Shown here: one piece after another, positions 16,665 to 25,480 of the stretch | Numbering within the stretch: the stretch's first letter is position 1 | Layout of the letters: each line of letters starts with the position of its first letter | Assembly (NCBI RefSeq): GCF_004803465.1 | Contig: NZ_SRSF01000005.1 | Span: 81,176 to 145,175 of the forward strand | Origin: Neolewinella litorea | GTDB taxonomy: Bacteria; Bacteroidota; Bacteroidia; Chitinophagales; Saprospiraceae | DNA: 64,000 nucleotides | Reading direction: 5' to 3' | The notes under the pieces: model-generated | The model's database searches: none | Seen by the model: the letters and a program-made list of their open reading frames with translations, nothing else | Told to the model about the DNA's origin: nothing | Made by a program: the position numbers and the translations under genes

Positions 16665-17780
16665 CTATTGCCAGAGGTGATCGGAGAAGCGACCGTCGGT
16701 GTATACCACCTCCCCGTCCGCGTATACCCGTCCACCCTCGCGCATATTGGCGATCATATCCCAGTGGACGCTGCTCTCATTCTTGCCGCCCGCCTGGGCG
16801 TAGCTCTGCCCTACGGCCATGTGTACCGTGCCGCCGATCTTCTCGTCGAAGAGGATCTGCTTTGAGAAGCGGTCGATGTCGTAATTGGTGCCGATGGCTG
16901 CCTCTCCAAAGCGGCGCGTACCTGGAATTTCAAAGGTTTCATCCAGCACCGCCTGCCCGCTTTCGGCTTGCCAGGACTGTATCTCTCCCTTCTCCACTTC
17001 CAGGGTGACGCCACGAACTTCCTCCCCGTTACGGATGGCCGGGTAGTCGAAGTAGATGTGGCCGTTGACGCTGTCTTCCTCCGGACTGGTGTACACCTCC
17101 CCACTGGGCATGTTGGTTTGCCCGTCGCTGTTGATCCAGGTTCGTCCGTTGGTGGTAAAGGTGATGTCGCTGCGGTCGTTGACGTAGCGGAAGGTCGTAC
17201 AGCTGTTCAGGTGATCCACCACGCGTTGTTGCCGGTGGCGCACCGCCAACCAGGCGGCCTGGGGGTCTGGCTGGTCGAGCTTGCAGGCGCGGTAGACGAA
17301 GTCGGCGTACTCCTCCAGATTCATACCGGCTTCCGTGGCCAGGGCCGGGGTGGGGTAGATGCACATGGTGCGCTTCAGCCGGCGGTCGGCCGTGCGGGCA
17401 AAGTAGGTGTCGTGCATCGGCTTGTAGGCGGCGCGGCGGGCCGCCTTAAGTGCCGCGGCGGGTTCCGGCTCCCGGAGACTGAAGGGTGCACTGACGAAGA
17501 TGTAAGCCTCAAACTCATTCATGGCCCGCTCTTGCAGGGTGGGGATGTAGGCCGCCTGCTCCGGACTGCCGTACTCGCGCAGGGCTTCGGCTTGCCCGCG
17601 GGTGGTCAGCGTAAACTCACAGTGGCCCCCCGCCTTCAGGCACTCGCGGTAGATCGCGTCGATCAGGGGCTCGGCCAGGGTAGTGGAATTGACGAACAAG
17701 CGTTCCCCGGCTTGCAGGCTTACGCAGTAATTGACTAGGAGGTGGGCGTACTTGTCTAGGGTTTTGGGGTGAAGTTCCAT
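16665..17780 (-). CDS. M29-family aminopeptidase
   Basis: 371 residues matching the thermophilic metallo-aminopeptidase family M29 (AmpS/AmpT). Typical features: N-terminal domain with LVNYCVSLQAGERLFVNS; metal-ligand regions SGEVYTSPEEDSVNGHIYF (Glu), RFGEAAIGTNYDI (Glu), and the C-terminal GGKNESSVHWDMIANMREGG with YADGEVVYTDGRF (His, Asp). These enzymes form cytoplasmic dimers that remove N-terminal residues from peptides. Length is slightly shorter than the usual ~410. The gap 16467-16664 of the preceding gene pair holds nothing recognisable. Confidence 0.92.
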   Translation of the reverse strand: MELHPKTLDKYAHLLVNYCVSLQAGERLFVNSTTLAEPLIDAIYRECLKAGGHCEFTLTTRGQAEALREYGSPEQAAYIPTLQERAMNEFEAYIFVSAPFSLREPEPAAALKAARRAAYKPMHDTYFARTADRRLKRTMCIYPTPALATEAGMNLEEYADFVYRACKLDQPDPQAAWLAVRHRQQRVVDHLNSCTTFRYVNDRSDITFTTNGRTWINSDGQTNMPSGEVYTSPEEDSVNGHIYFDYPAIRNGEEVRGVTLEVEKGEIQSWQAESGQAVLDETFEIPGTRRFGEAAIGTNYDIDRFSKQILFDEKIGGTVHMAVGQSYAQAGGKNESSVHWDMIANMREGGRVYADGEVVYTDGRFSDHLWQ

Positions 17781-18451
17781 GTGAATAGCAGTATTGAAGG
17801 TGTCTGCGTAAAGGTCTGCGCCCCCGGGTATTGTTTAGCTGCCCGCTAATCCTGCCCCTGCCAAATTAGCTGCGCCCGGGAATTCCATCAAATTCAGGTC
17901 CGCCAAGTCCTCCTCAATACGCGGATGCCAAATCACCGCGGAAACTGGTTTTAACACTCGGGTTTACACCGCCCCCTGGTTAAAAAAAAGCTTGGGTAAC
18001 ATAAATTTTCCAAAAACATTTTATGTTTAACTCATTTTAATTTACATTCGTTTTACACGAATGCCGAGTTACGCCCTGATTAAGAGGCTACTATGGAATC
18101 TCTGGTCAGGCCATCTACCTTACCCGATTGGTCATTCCCAATCACAAGGCAGATAACCGACTCTGGGCCTTCGTGCCCCATCCCTGGGATCACCGGCGTG
18201 CCTTTGTCTGCAGTCCGGTATCCCGCGATGTCTTGGACTCTTCTGAGTCCACCCTGCTTTTCTCTTGTATGGGGCGTACACCCTAAGATCCATTATCGCG
18301 CGCAGTACGCCCTTGGAAAATCCATTATTCACGCTCTCCGGAGCCTATCTCACTATTTGAGGAGTTCGCAGGATACAGGGTAATTCTACCCTGCCCGACG
18401 GACGCCCTCGGGTTAATGGTGGTGGGGCATTCAGAGAGGAAATGTCACACT
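17781..18451. other. 671-bp intergenic region, mostly unexplained
   Basis: Separates the M29 peptidase from the LamG gene. It contains an AT-rich stretch (about 17975-18065) unlike its surroundings, and a perfect hairpin GGACTC-TTCT-GAGTCC at 18235-18250. Short reading frames here (for example 18093-18383) show no family pattern, signal peptide or plausible composition and are not called. The AT-rich part is the likely site of the LamG gene promoter, but no clean TTG/TAnnTTTG pair was found. Confidence 0.4.
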
Positions 18452-21400
18452 ATGAACAGAAGCTTTACCACGCTCGTATTACTATTCCTATGCCTGGTCG
18501 GTACCGACCGACTGTACGCCCAGGCGGGCAATGCGCTCAAATTCAACGGCGGCCAGGCTGGGGCCAACGAATACGTCGACCTACCCGATATGCCCTTTGC
18601 GCAGAATTCCCCCTATACGGTTGAAGGTTGGGCCAAAACAACCACTGAGGGGCGGATGCTTGTCGACTTTTTCCCCATATCAGGAACGTCTGCCCCCCAA
18701 GGGACCGCCGGAAACTTTATTGCGATAGAGGTAGCTACCGGTGGTAGACTCCGGTACGTTCACCGGGCGAATGGCGCGAACATCGGCGGAATCGAGGTAT
18801 TATCTGCCAATGCTGTTACCTCCGGAAACTGGTTCCATTACGCCGCAGTGTATGACAGCCAGGGGAGGGCCTCTCTCTACATCAATGGAGTGCTGAGTGC
18901 GCAGAGTGCGGCGACCTCACCAAGCTATATTTCGGAAATTGTAGATGGGCGAATCGGCAACCTGCATTCCAATAACAGCCGCAAATTCCGGGGAGACCTG
19001 GACGAACTGCGGCTTTGGTCGCGGGCCTTGGAAGCTACCGACATTTCCGCACTCTACAACAAAACCTTCACCGATCCCGCTACCCTGGCTGCCCCGACCA
19101 CCTGCCTGGCGGCCTATTACAAGTTCAACGAAAGCTCCGGCACTACCCTCGCCGACGCCTCGGGGAACGGATATACTGGGATGGTGGTAGGGACGACCGC
19201 CGCCAACTGGGTGACCTCCACCGCCCCCGTGACCAGCCAGGCCGCCCCCTCCTGCCAGACCCTCGGCACTAATACCAACTACGCCCTAGACTTTGATGGG
19301 GTGGACGACTACCTGAATCTGCCCTCCCTTACCTTCTTTCAGAACTCCGCCTTCTCCGTTGAGGGGTGGTTTTCTACTACCGATAACACCTACGGCATCC
19401 TCTTTGAGGCCTTTCCAGGATCCAACGGCCAATACCTTTCGGTCGAGGTCTTGGCCAACGGTACCATGAGGGTGATTTACCGGCCCAACGCGGGTAGTTC
19501 CGGGGGCACCCTGCTGGAATCCCCAACTACGGTAAATAACGGTGCCTGGAAACACTTTGCCGTTGTACTGAACCTGGATAATACGCTTTCCTTCTACATC
19601 GACGGCGTGCACCAGGATACCGAAAATACAACTGGCCGCATCACCGCCGCCACGGTACAGGCCGGCATCGGCCGGCGCTTCAACGGGGACTCCAATACGT
19701 ACTTCAAAGGTAAGATCGACGAAATCCGCCTCTGGTCCCGCACCCTGGCCGCCGAAGACGTCCTCGACCTTTACAACGAAACCTTCACCAACCCGACCAG
19801 CGTGGCGAACTGCCTCAAGGCCTACTACACCTTTGAGGAGTCCTTCGGTACCACAGTGGGGGACAAAACAGGCAACGGCAACGGCGCCACCATGACGAAC
19901 ATGGACAACGCCGACTGGGTGGTCTCCAACGCCGGCGTCACGGCAGCCCTGGCCCCGAACTGCGCTGACTTGGGCGGCGACGTCAACTATGCCCTGGACT
20001 TCGACGGGGTGGACGACTTCGTGGCCCTGCCCGTACTCACGGCCTTCGACAATTCCACCTTTACGGTCGAGAGCTGGTTCCGAACCGAGCCCGGGATCAC
20101 CAGTGGTGTCATCTTTGACGCCTACGAACTGACGGCACCCGATGACCTTTACCCGCAGGGGAACTACATTACCGTCGAGGTGCTGAATGGCGGTCAAATT
20201 CATGTGGTCTACCGCTCGCCGGCAGCAAAAGCAGGAGGAGCTAATCTCTACTCCACCACTGTAGTCAACGGAGGAGGGTGGTTCCACGTAGCCTTAGTGC
20301 TAAACTTTGATAACACCCTCTCGCTCTACATTAACGGCATCGAAGAAGACACCAGCTCAGGGACGGTCAACCGGATCGACGACGGCTCCGTATACGCCCG
20401 CTTAGGCTCTCTGGGCAGTAGGGCCCGCTACTTCGACGGCCAGATTGATGAACTACGCGTATGGTCACGGGCCCTGGCCCCCGCCGACGTCCTCGACCAC
20501 TACAACGATGCCTTCTCCAATCCCACCGCCGTCGGGCAATGCCTCGACGTCTACTACCAGTTTCAGGAATCCGTTGTCAGCACCGCCGAAGACGCCTCCG
20601 GCAACGGCAACAACGGCACCTTGGTGAATATGCAAGACAACGACTACGTCCTCTCCGGAGCATCCGTCACCACGGTGACCGCGCCCAACTGCGCCGACCT
20701 GAGCGGAGATATTGATTATGCCCTGGACTTCGACGGGGTGAACGACTACGTCGACCTGCCTACCCTGAGCTTCCTGGCAAATACCGGATTTTCGGTGGAA
20801 GGATGGTTCCAGGCCGCCAATACTTCAACTACGGGGGTTCTATTTGAAGCCTTCCCAGTCAGCGGACCGAGTGGCTTGAACTACCTCACGGTAGAAGTGA
20901 TCGACGGAGGAATCCTTTTTGGTAAGTACCGCTCGCCCGCAAACAATGCGGGGGGCGCGGAACTATTTACTCCCGCTTCGGTAGCCGATGGGAATTGGCA
21001 CCACTATGCCGTGGTCTTGAGTGAGGACTACAAAACCTTCTCCCTCTACCTGGATGGGGTGTTGGTAGACGATTTTAATGGCAGTCTCAACCCCATCCCC
21101 GGAGACGTAGACGCCGCCCTCGGTCGCCTGAGCAACGGCAGCCGCTACTGGGAGGGCCAGATCGACGAGACCCGCATCTGGTCCGGTGAATTGTCCTCCG
21201 CCGGCGTGGCCCAGGTTTACGACGAGAGCTTCACCAACCCCGGCGATGCGTCCGGCTGCCTCGGGGCCTACTACCAGTTCGAGGAGTCCATCGGCACCAC
21301 CGCGACCGACGCCACCGGCAACGGTAATACCGCCACCCTGGTCGGCATGGAGAACAACGATTACGTCCTCTCCACCGCCCCCTTCTCACCCCAGCCGGTG

Positions 21401-21958
21401 GTGGCCTGTGCCGCCGTACTGCCTGTTGAGCTGGTTTCCTTTACCGCTACCATCGTCAACGGAACGGTGGAACTGGCCTGGGAAACCGCCTCGGAACAGG
21501 GCAACCAGGGTTTTGCCGTACTGCATTCCACCGACGGCAAGGTCTGGACCGAACTGGGCTTCGTAGTGGGGGCCGGCAATTCGGCAACCCTGCAGCGCTA
21601 CGGTTTCACCCACACCCAGCCGGTGGCGGGGGAAAATCTTTACCAGCTGCGGCAAGTCGACTTCGATGGCGCTCACGCTTACTCGCCTATTGAAATCGTC
21701 ACGGTAACCGAAACGGCCTCCGCCCTGCGGATCTCCCCGAACCCCGTCCGCAACGGACAACTGTCGGTCACTGTCCCCCTGGCGGGGGAGGCCGCCGCCG
21801 AACTCCGGATGTACTCTGTCCGCGGTGAACTGGTCCTCTCTCGCCAACTGACGCAAACCACCACCACCGTCCCCACCGCCCACCTCCCCAAAGGAGTATA
21901 TGTGGCCGTGGCCGTCACCAACGGCGTCCCAGTTACCCGCAAGGTGGTCATCCAGTAA
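18452..21958 (+). CDS. T9SS-exported protein with four LamG/jelly-roll domains
   Basis: 1168 residues. Signal peptide MNRSFTTLVLLFLCLVGTDR...YAQ fixes the start. Four concanavalin/LamG-like domains begin near residues 24, 275, 510 and 754, each opening with a variant of NYALDFDGVDDYLNLPSL and containing SVEGWF, W-x-H-x-A-V-V-L and GKIDEIRLWSRTL segments. Domains 2-4 repeat every ~235-245 residues and are strongly alike, indicating recent duplication. A linker domain (about 989-1090, VELVSFTATIVNGTVELAWE) leads to a type A T9SS sorting domain (ISPNPVRNG ... LPKGVYVAVAV). Such proteins are secreted across the outer membrane and often anchored at the surface for adhesion or glycan binding. The substrate is unknown. 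Confidence 0.9.
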   Translation: MNRSFTTLVLLFLCLVGTDRLYAQAGNALKFNGGQAGANEYVDLPDMPFAQNSPYTVEGWAKTTTEGRMLVDFFPISGTSAPQGTAGNFIAIEVATGGRLRYVHRANGANIGGIEVLSANAVTSGNWFHYAAVYDSQGRASLYINGVLSAQSAATSPSYISEIVDGRIGNLHSNNSRKFRGDLDELRLWSRALEATDISALYNKTFTDPATLAAPTTCLAAYYKFNESSGTTLADASGNGYTGMVVGTTAANWVTSTAPVTSQAAPSCQTLGTNTNYALDFDGVDDYLNLPSLTFFQNSAFSVEGWFSTTDNTYGILFEAFPGSNGQYLSVEVLANGTMRVIYRPNAGSSGGTLLESPTTVNNGAWKHFAVVLNLDNTLSFYIDGVHQDTENTTGRITAATVQAGIGRRFNGDSNTYFKGKIDEIRLWSRTLAAEDVLDLYNETFTNPTSVANCLKAYYTFEESFGTTVGDKTGNGNGATMTNMDNADWVVSNAGVTAALAPNCADLGGDVNYALDFDGVDDFVALPVLTAFDNSTFTVESWFRTEPGITSGVIFDAYELTAPDDLYPQGNYITVEVLNGGQIHVVYRSPAAKAGGANLYSTTVVNGGGWFHVALVLNFDNTLSLYINGIEEDTSSGTVNRIDDGSVYARLGSLGSRARYFDGQIDELRVWSRALAPADVLDHYNDAFSNPTAVGQCLDVYYQFQESVVSTAEDASGNGNNGTLVNMQDNDYVLSGASVTTVTAPNCADLSGDIDYALDFDGVNDYVDLPTLSFLANTGFSVEGWFQAANTSTTGVLFEAFPVSGPSGLNYLTVEVIDGGILFGKYRSPANNAGGAELFTPASVADGNWHHYAVVLSEDYKTFSLYLDGVLVDDFNGSLNPIPGDVDAALGRLSNGSRYWEGQIDETRIWSGELSSAGVAQVYDESFTNPGDASGCLGAYYQFEESIGTTATDATGNGNTATLVGMENNDYVLSTAPFSPQPVVACAAVLPVELVSFTATIVNGTVELAWETASEQGNQGFAVLHSTDGKVWTELGFVVGAGNSATLQRYGFTHTQPVAGENLYQLRQVDFDGAHAYSPIEIVTVTETASALRISPNPVRNGQLSVTVPLAGEAAAELRMYSVRGELVLSRQLTQTTTTVPTAHLPKGVYVAVAVTNGVPVTRKVVIQ

Positions 21959-21981
21959 CCACCACCGGTTGCCCGCAACGA

Positions 21982-22026
21982 AAACGGGCCGTGCCGATCG
22001 TCAGATCAGCACGGCCCGTTTATTTT
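21982..22026 (+). terminator. Intrinsic terminator after the LamG gene
   Basis: AAACGGGCCGTGC ... GCACGGCCCGTTT with a loop of about 14 nt and a following TATTTT. The stem is symmetric with A/T runs on both sides, so it may also stop transcription of hflX from the other strand. Confidence 0.85.
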
Positions 22027-22035
22027 GTAAAGTGA

Positions 22036-22050
22036 GCTGCCGAAGGCAGC
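22036..22050. repeat. Short hairpin GCTGCC-GAA-GGCAGC
   Basis: Second copy of the 6-bp stem seen at 1864-1878, with a different 3-nt loop, again beside a terminator and outside genes. Confidence 0.4.
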
Positions 22051-22088
22051 GAGCCCCCTAAAGAACTACCAGCCTAAAGAACTACTAC

Positions 22089-23300
22089 CTACCACTGCTT
22101 AGCAATATAAGGGTAAGTCTGCTGGTACTCCTCCTTCACCATTTGGGTAAGGCGCTCGCGCAGAACGTCGATGTTTTCCTTGGTCTGGGCGCTGATGAGC
22201 AGGGCTTCCTGCCCGAACTCGGCCTGCAGTCCCTTCACCAGGTCCGATTCCACTTCTTCGCGGCCGGCGGCGTCGAGGTACATGTCGTAATTGCGTTCGC
22301 GGAAGAGGTCGATCTTGTTGAAGACCAGCAGCGTCGGCTTGCTCTGACAATCCATTTCCTTCAGCAGTCCCTGTACGGTGCGGATCTGATCGTCGTACTG
22401 GGGGTGGGCCACGTCGACCACGTGCAGCAGGATGTCGCTCTCCTTCACCTCGTCGAGGGTGGAGCGGAAGGATTCGATCAGGTGGTGGGGCAGTTTGCGG
22501 ATGAACCCGACCGTGTCCGTCAGCAGGAAGGGGATGCCTTCGTAGGCTACTTTCCGCACCGTGGTATCGAGGGTTGCGAAGAGCTTGTCCTCGGCGAAGA
22601 CGTCGCTCTTGGTCAGCAGGTTCATAAGGGTGGATTTGCCCACGTTGGTATATCCCACCAGCGCCACGCGTACCATGGCGTCGCGGCCCTTGCGGCGGGT
22701 TTCGGCCTGTTTGTCGATCTTCTCGAGGTCCTTTTTCAGCTTGCTGATCTTGTCGCGGACGATACGGCGGTCGGTCTCAATTTCCGTTTCACCGGGACCA
22801 CGCATGCCGATACCACCGCGCTGCCGTTCGAGGTGCGTCCAGAGTCCGCGCAGGCGGGGCAGGAGGTACTGCATCTGGGCGAGTTCGACCTGGGTCTTGG
22901 CCTGGGCCGTCTGGGCGCGGCGGGCGAAGATGTCGAGGATGAGCGTGGAGCGGTCGATGATCTTGACTTTCATTTCCTCTTCCAGGATGTTAACCTGCTT
23001 ACCGCTCAGGTCGTCGTCGAAGATCACCATTGATACGTCCTCGTGCTGGTCGACGTACTGCGCGATCTCCGTGGCCTTTCCGCTTCCGACGAAGGTGCGG
23101 TTATCCGGATGGTCCAGCTTTTGCACGAACCGCTTGACGGTCTTTGCACCCGCGGTTTCCGCCAAAAACTCCAGCTCATCCAGGTGCTCCGTGACCTCCT
23201 CCTCGGTCTGGCCGCGCAGCACTACGCCCACGATGACGGCGTACTCCGTCTCTTGCTTCAGTCCGGACTCTTTCTGTCCTACATTCCATTCGTTTGCCAT
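22089..23300 (-). CDS. hflX: GTPase HflX
   Basis: A 403-residue ribosome-associated GTPase that splits stalled 70S/100S ribosomes in stress. The N-terminal HflX domain shows FVGSGKATEIAQYV and VIFDDDLSGKQVNILEE; the coiled linker has LPRLRGLWTHLERQRGGIG and GPGETEIETDRR. The G domain has G1 GYTNVGKST, the switch-I region FATLDTT, G3 DTVGF and G4 NKID. A longer frame upstream (to 24236) is antisense to the next gene, and the ATG at 23300 is the family's normal start (MANEWNVGQ). A dispersed GC-rich motif lies 41 bp upstream. Confidence 0.95.
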   Translation of the reverse strand: MANEWNVGQKESGLKQETEYAVIVGVVLRGQTEEEVTEHLDELEFLAETAGAKTVKRFVQKLDHPDNRTFVGSGKATEIAQYVDQHEDVSMVIFDDDLSGKQVNILEEEMKVKIIDRSTLILDIFARRAQTAQAKTQVELAQMQYLLPRLRGLWTHLERQRGGIGMRGPGETEIETDRRIVRDKISKLKKDLEKIDKQAETRRKGRDAMVRVALVGYTNVGKSTLMNLLTKSDVFAEDKLFATLDTTVRKVAYEGIPFLLTDTVGFIRKLPHHLIESFRSTLDEVKESDILLHVVDVAHPQYDDQIRTVQGLLKEMDCQSKPTLLVFNKIDLFRERNYDMYLDAAGREEVESDLVKGLQAEFGQEALLISAQTKENIDVLRERLTQMVKEEYQQTYPYIAKQW

Positions 23301-23340
23301 ATGCCTAAGGTAACCGAATGGAGCTTGGGGAAGTTTCACG

Positions 23341-23366
23341 GGCGGCGGCGCGCAGGTGCCGGGAAA
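23341..23366 (-). repeat. Dispersed GC-rich intergenic motif, copy 2
   Basis: Read on the minus strand, CCGGCACCTGCGCGCCGCCG. Same core as copy 1 and the same orientation as the gene downstream of it (hflX), about 40 bp before its start codon. Confidence 0.5.
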
Positions 23367-23480
23367 TGGAGGAACCGCCAGCTTCCCCGCGCTGATCTCC
23401 CGCCGCGGTGGTAACTTCGGACAGGCCGCGATGGCCGCTTTACTACTTTGCCGGTCTACCCCGCCACAACTCCCTTTTCT

Positions 23481-24578
23481 ATGAGCGTATACCTGATCTG
23501 CTTCCTGCTGCTGCCGTTCACCCTCGTGGCCCAATCGGCCGCCACGGAGAACGTGATCCTGATTACCATGGACGGCCTCCGTTGGCAGGAATTCTTCGGC
23601 GGGGCGGTAGACTCCATGATCGCCAATGAGGACCTGACGCACGACCGCGACCGCATGGCGGAAAGCTACCTGGGAGAAACTGGGGAAGAACGCCGCCGGC
23701 GCCTGATGCCCTTTTTCTGGGACACACTGGCCCCCCAGGGCATGGTTTTCGGGAACCGACAGTACGGTAATAAGGTCAATTGCCGCAACCCCTACTGGTT
23801 CTCCTACCCTGGCTACAACGAGATTCTGACGGGGCGCGCCGACCCCGATATCGACAGCAATGACAAGGAATGGAACCCGAACGTGACCGTTCTGGAGTGG
23901 CTCAATGGGCAGGATAGCCTGGCCGGCCGGGTACGTGCGTTCGGCAGTTGGGACGTGTTCGACTACATCGTCAACGAAAGGCGGAGCGGCATCTCCGTCA
24001 ACAGCGGCTACGACCGCGCCACCGGCGACGACCTTACGGAAGGGGAGCAATTCCTGAACAAGCTCCAGGAGCAGGCTCCCCGACTTTGGGGCAGTGTGCG
24101 ACCCGATATGTTCACCCACAACTACCTCATGGAAACCCTTCGCAAGGACCATCCCCGGGTGGCCTTCATCAGCTACGGGGAAACGGACGACTTCGCCCAC
24201 GACGGCAGCTACAACCGCTACCTCGACGCCGCCCACGCTACCGATGCCATGTGGCGGGATCTTTGGACCTTCTTAGAGTCCGATCCGCAGTATGCCGGAA
24301 AGACCACCCTGGTCATCACCACCGACCACGGGCGGGGCGACAGCCCCATGGCAGAGTGGCAGGGACACGGCAGCAGCACGCGCGGATCGGACGCCATCTG
24401 GCTGGCGGTGATCGGCCCCGACACGCCCGACAGCGGTGAGGTCACCGACGACCAACAGCTTTACCAGGATCAAATAGCCCGTACCGTCGCCCGGCTGCTG
24501 GGCTACGATTATCCCGGAGAAGACGGTCCCAAGGCAGGAGAAATCGTACCCGGTGTAATGCCGGACGCCCGTCGGTAG
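23481..24578 (+). CDS. Secreted alkaline-phosphatase-superfamily hydrolase
   Basis: A 365-residue protein with a signal peptide (MSVYLICFLLLPFTLVAQS). It resembles phosphodiesterase/sulfatase-like members of the alkaline phosphatase superfamily: NVILITMDGLRWQEFFGG near the mature N terminus (first metal Asp), NPYWFSYPGYNEILTG in the region of the usual catalytic Thr/Ser, ISYGETDDFAHDGSYNRYL (Asp/His metal ligands), and VITTDHGRGDSP with a later GHGSSTRG (Asp-His and His ligands). It is probably a periplasmic metal-dependent phosphoester or sulfate ester hydrolase; the substrate is not evident. It ends 139 bp before the EAD cassette. Confidence 0.85.
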   Translation: MSVYLICFLLLPFTLVAQSAATENVILITMDGLRWQEFFGGAVDSMIANEDLTHDRDRMAESYLGETGEERRRRLMPFFWDTLAPQGMVFGNRQYGNKVNCRNPYWFSYPGYNEILTGRADPDIDSNDKEWNPNVTVLEWLNGQDSLAGRVRAFGSWDVFDYIVNERRSGISVNSGYDRATGDDLTEGEQFLNKLQEQAPRLWGSVRPDMFTHNYLMETLRKDHPRVAFISYGETDDFAHDGSYNRYLDAAHATDAMWRDLWTFLESDPQYAGKTTLVITTDHGRGDSPMAEWQGHGSSTRGSDAIWLAVIGPDTPDSGEVTDDQQLYQDQIARTVARLLGYDYPGEDGPKAGEIVPGVMPDARR

Positions 24579-24717
24579 GGCATCATACTATTGCCGCTAA
24601 GCCCAAGAAACCCTGGCACCGCTATGCCTGGGGGCCTATATTTAGTTTCCAACACCTGCAGGAAGGGTTTGCCCCGATTGGGCGCGCCGTCAGGGTGTTG
24701 CAAACCTGAACTACCCG

Positions 24718-25473
24718 ATGTTCTTCCAGTCCGACAACCGATATGTTGCCTACGATCCGGCCGGAGAGAAGATCACGTTTCGCAAGGCTTTCGATACCAT
24801 CAGTTTTGAAAACTCCGACATTGCCATTCCCTCCAGTGGCGGTACCCGGGAGTCCTTCACCGTCCCGGTCGCGGCCATCGAGCAGGGGGTGGCGCTGGGT
24901 TACCGCTTCTTCCAGGATCAACTGGAGCGGCGGCAGGCCCGCTTCGTATACCAGGACGATCACCGGGCCACCAATGTACAGGCCGGCAGCTTCCGGCTCC
25001 CGGTCATCACTAGCTCCGGTTTCGTGTATCCGACCGGGCAAAAGGAGGAGGCGCGCAGGATAGTATTCACTCCCTTGCACCTTCGCGGGACAAAGACCTT
25101 CGTCTACCAGCTTACCCGCCTTAACCTGAAGTATGCCAGGGCCAAAACCAGTAAGTGGAGCGACGTATTCGACTACACCATACAGTTGACGCTGCATTTC
25201 CTGCGGGGGGGTGAACTCATCGACCGCGCCCTGAAGCCGATGGTGGTGCAGTCGGTGGCTTTCGGGGAGAATGACCTGACCGACCTGCAACTGTATTCGT
25301 CGCCAATCCCGCTGGTGGAAGACAGCTGTCTGGCCGAAGTGAGCCTGACCGTAGTGGAGACCAACCCCGCCCGGGTCAATACGGCTAACGTCCTGAAATT
25401 ACTTTCGGAAAACGAGCAGCGGGTCAAGCAGAAGATCGTCGCCGTACTGCAGCAACTGCTCTCACCAAAATAG
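24718..25473 (+). CDS. Cassette gene A: protein of unknown function
   Basis: 251 residues, no signal peptide or membrane segment, and no family I recognise. The first two thirds look beta-rich (SFTVPVAAIEQGVALGYRFF, KTFVYQLTRLNLKYARAK, YTIQLTLHFL), ending in an amphipathic helix (NVLKLLSENEQRVKQKIVAVLQQL). It is first in a four-gene run with 7-, 3- and 9-bp gaps, so it is almost certainly co-transcribed with the EAD1-trypsin and SGNH genes. In conflict cassettes such an orphan is often a sensor or structural partner, but that is inference from position only. The 139 bp before it contain TATATTTA (24637-24644) without a matching TTG. Confidence 0.6.
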   Translation: MFFQSDNRYVAYDPAGEKITFRKAFDTISFENSDIAIPSSGGTRESFTVPVAAIEQGVALGYRFFQDQLERRQARFVYQDDHRATNVQAGSFRLPVITSSGFVYPTGQKEEARRIVFTPLHLRGTKTFVYQLTRLNLKYARAKTSKWSDVFDYTIQLTLHFLRGGELIDRALKPMVVQSVAFGENDLTDLQLYSSPIPLVEDSCLAEVSLTVVETNPARVNTANVLKLLSENEQRVKQKIVAVLQQLLSPK

Positions 25474-25480
25474 GCCCACT

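Noticed and set aside
18093-18383. 96-codon frame in the 671-bp gap before the LamG gene
   Set aside because: No recognisable family, no signal peptide, unbalanced Pro/Ser composition and no start context.
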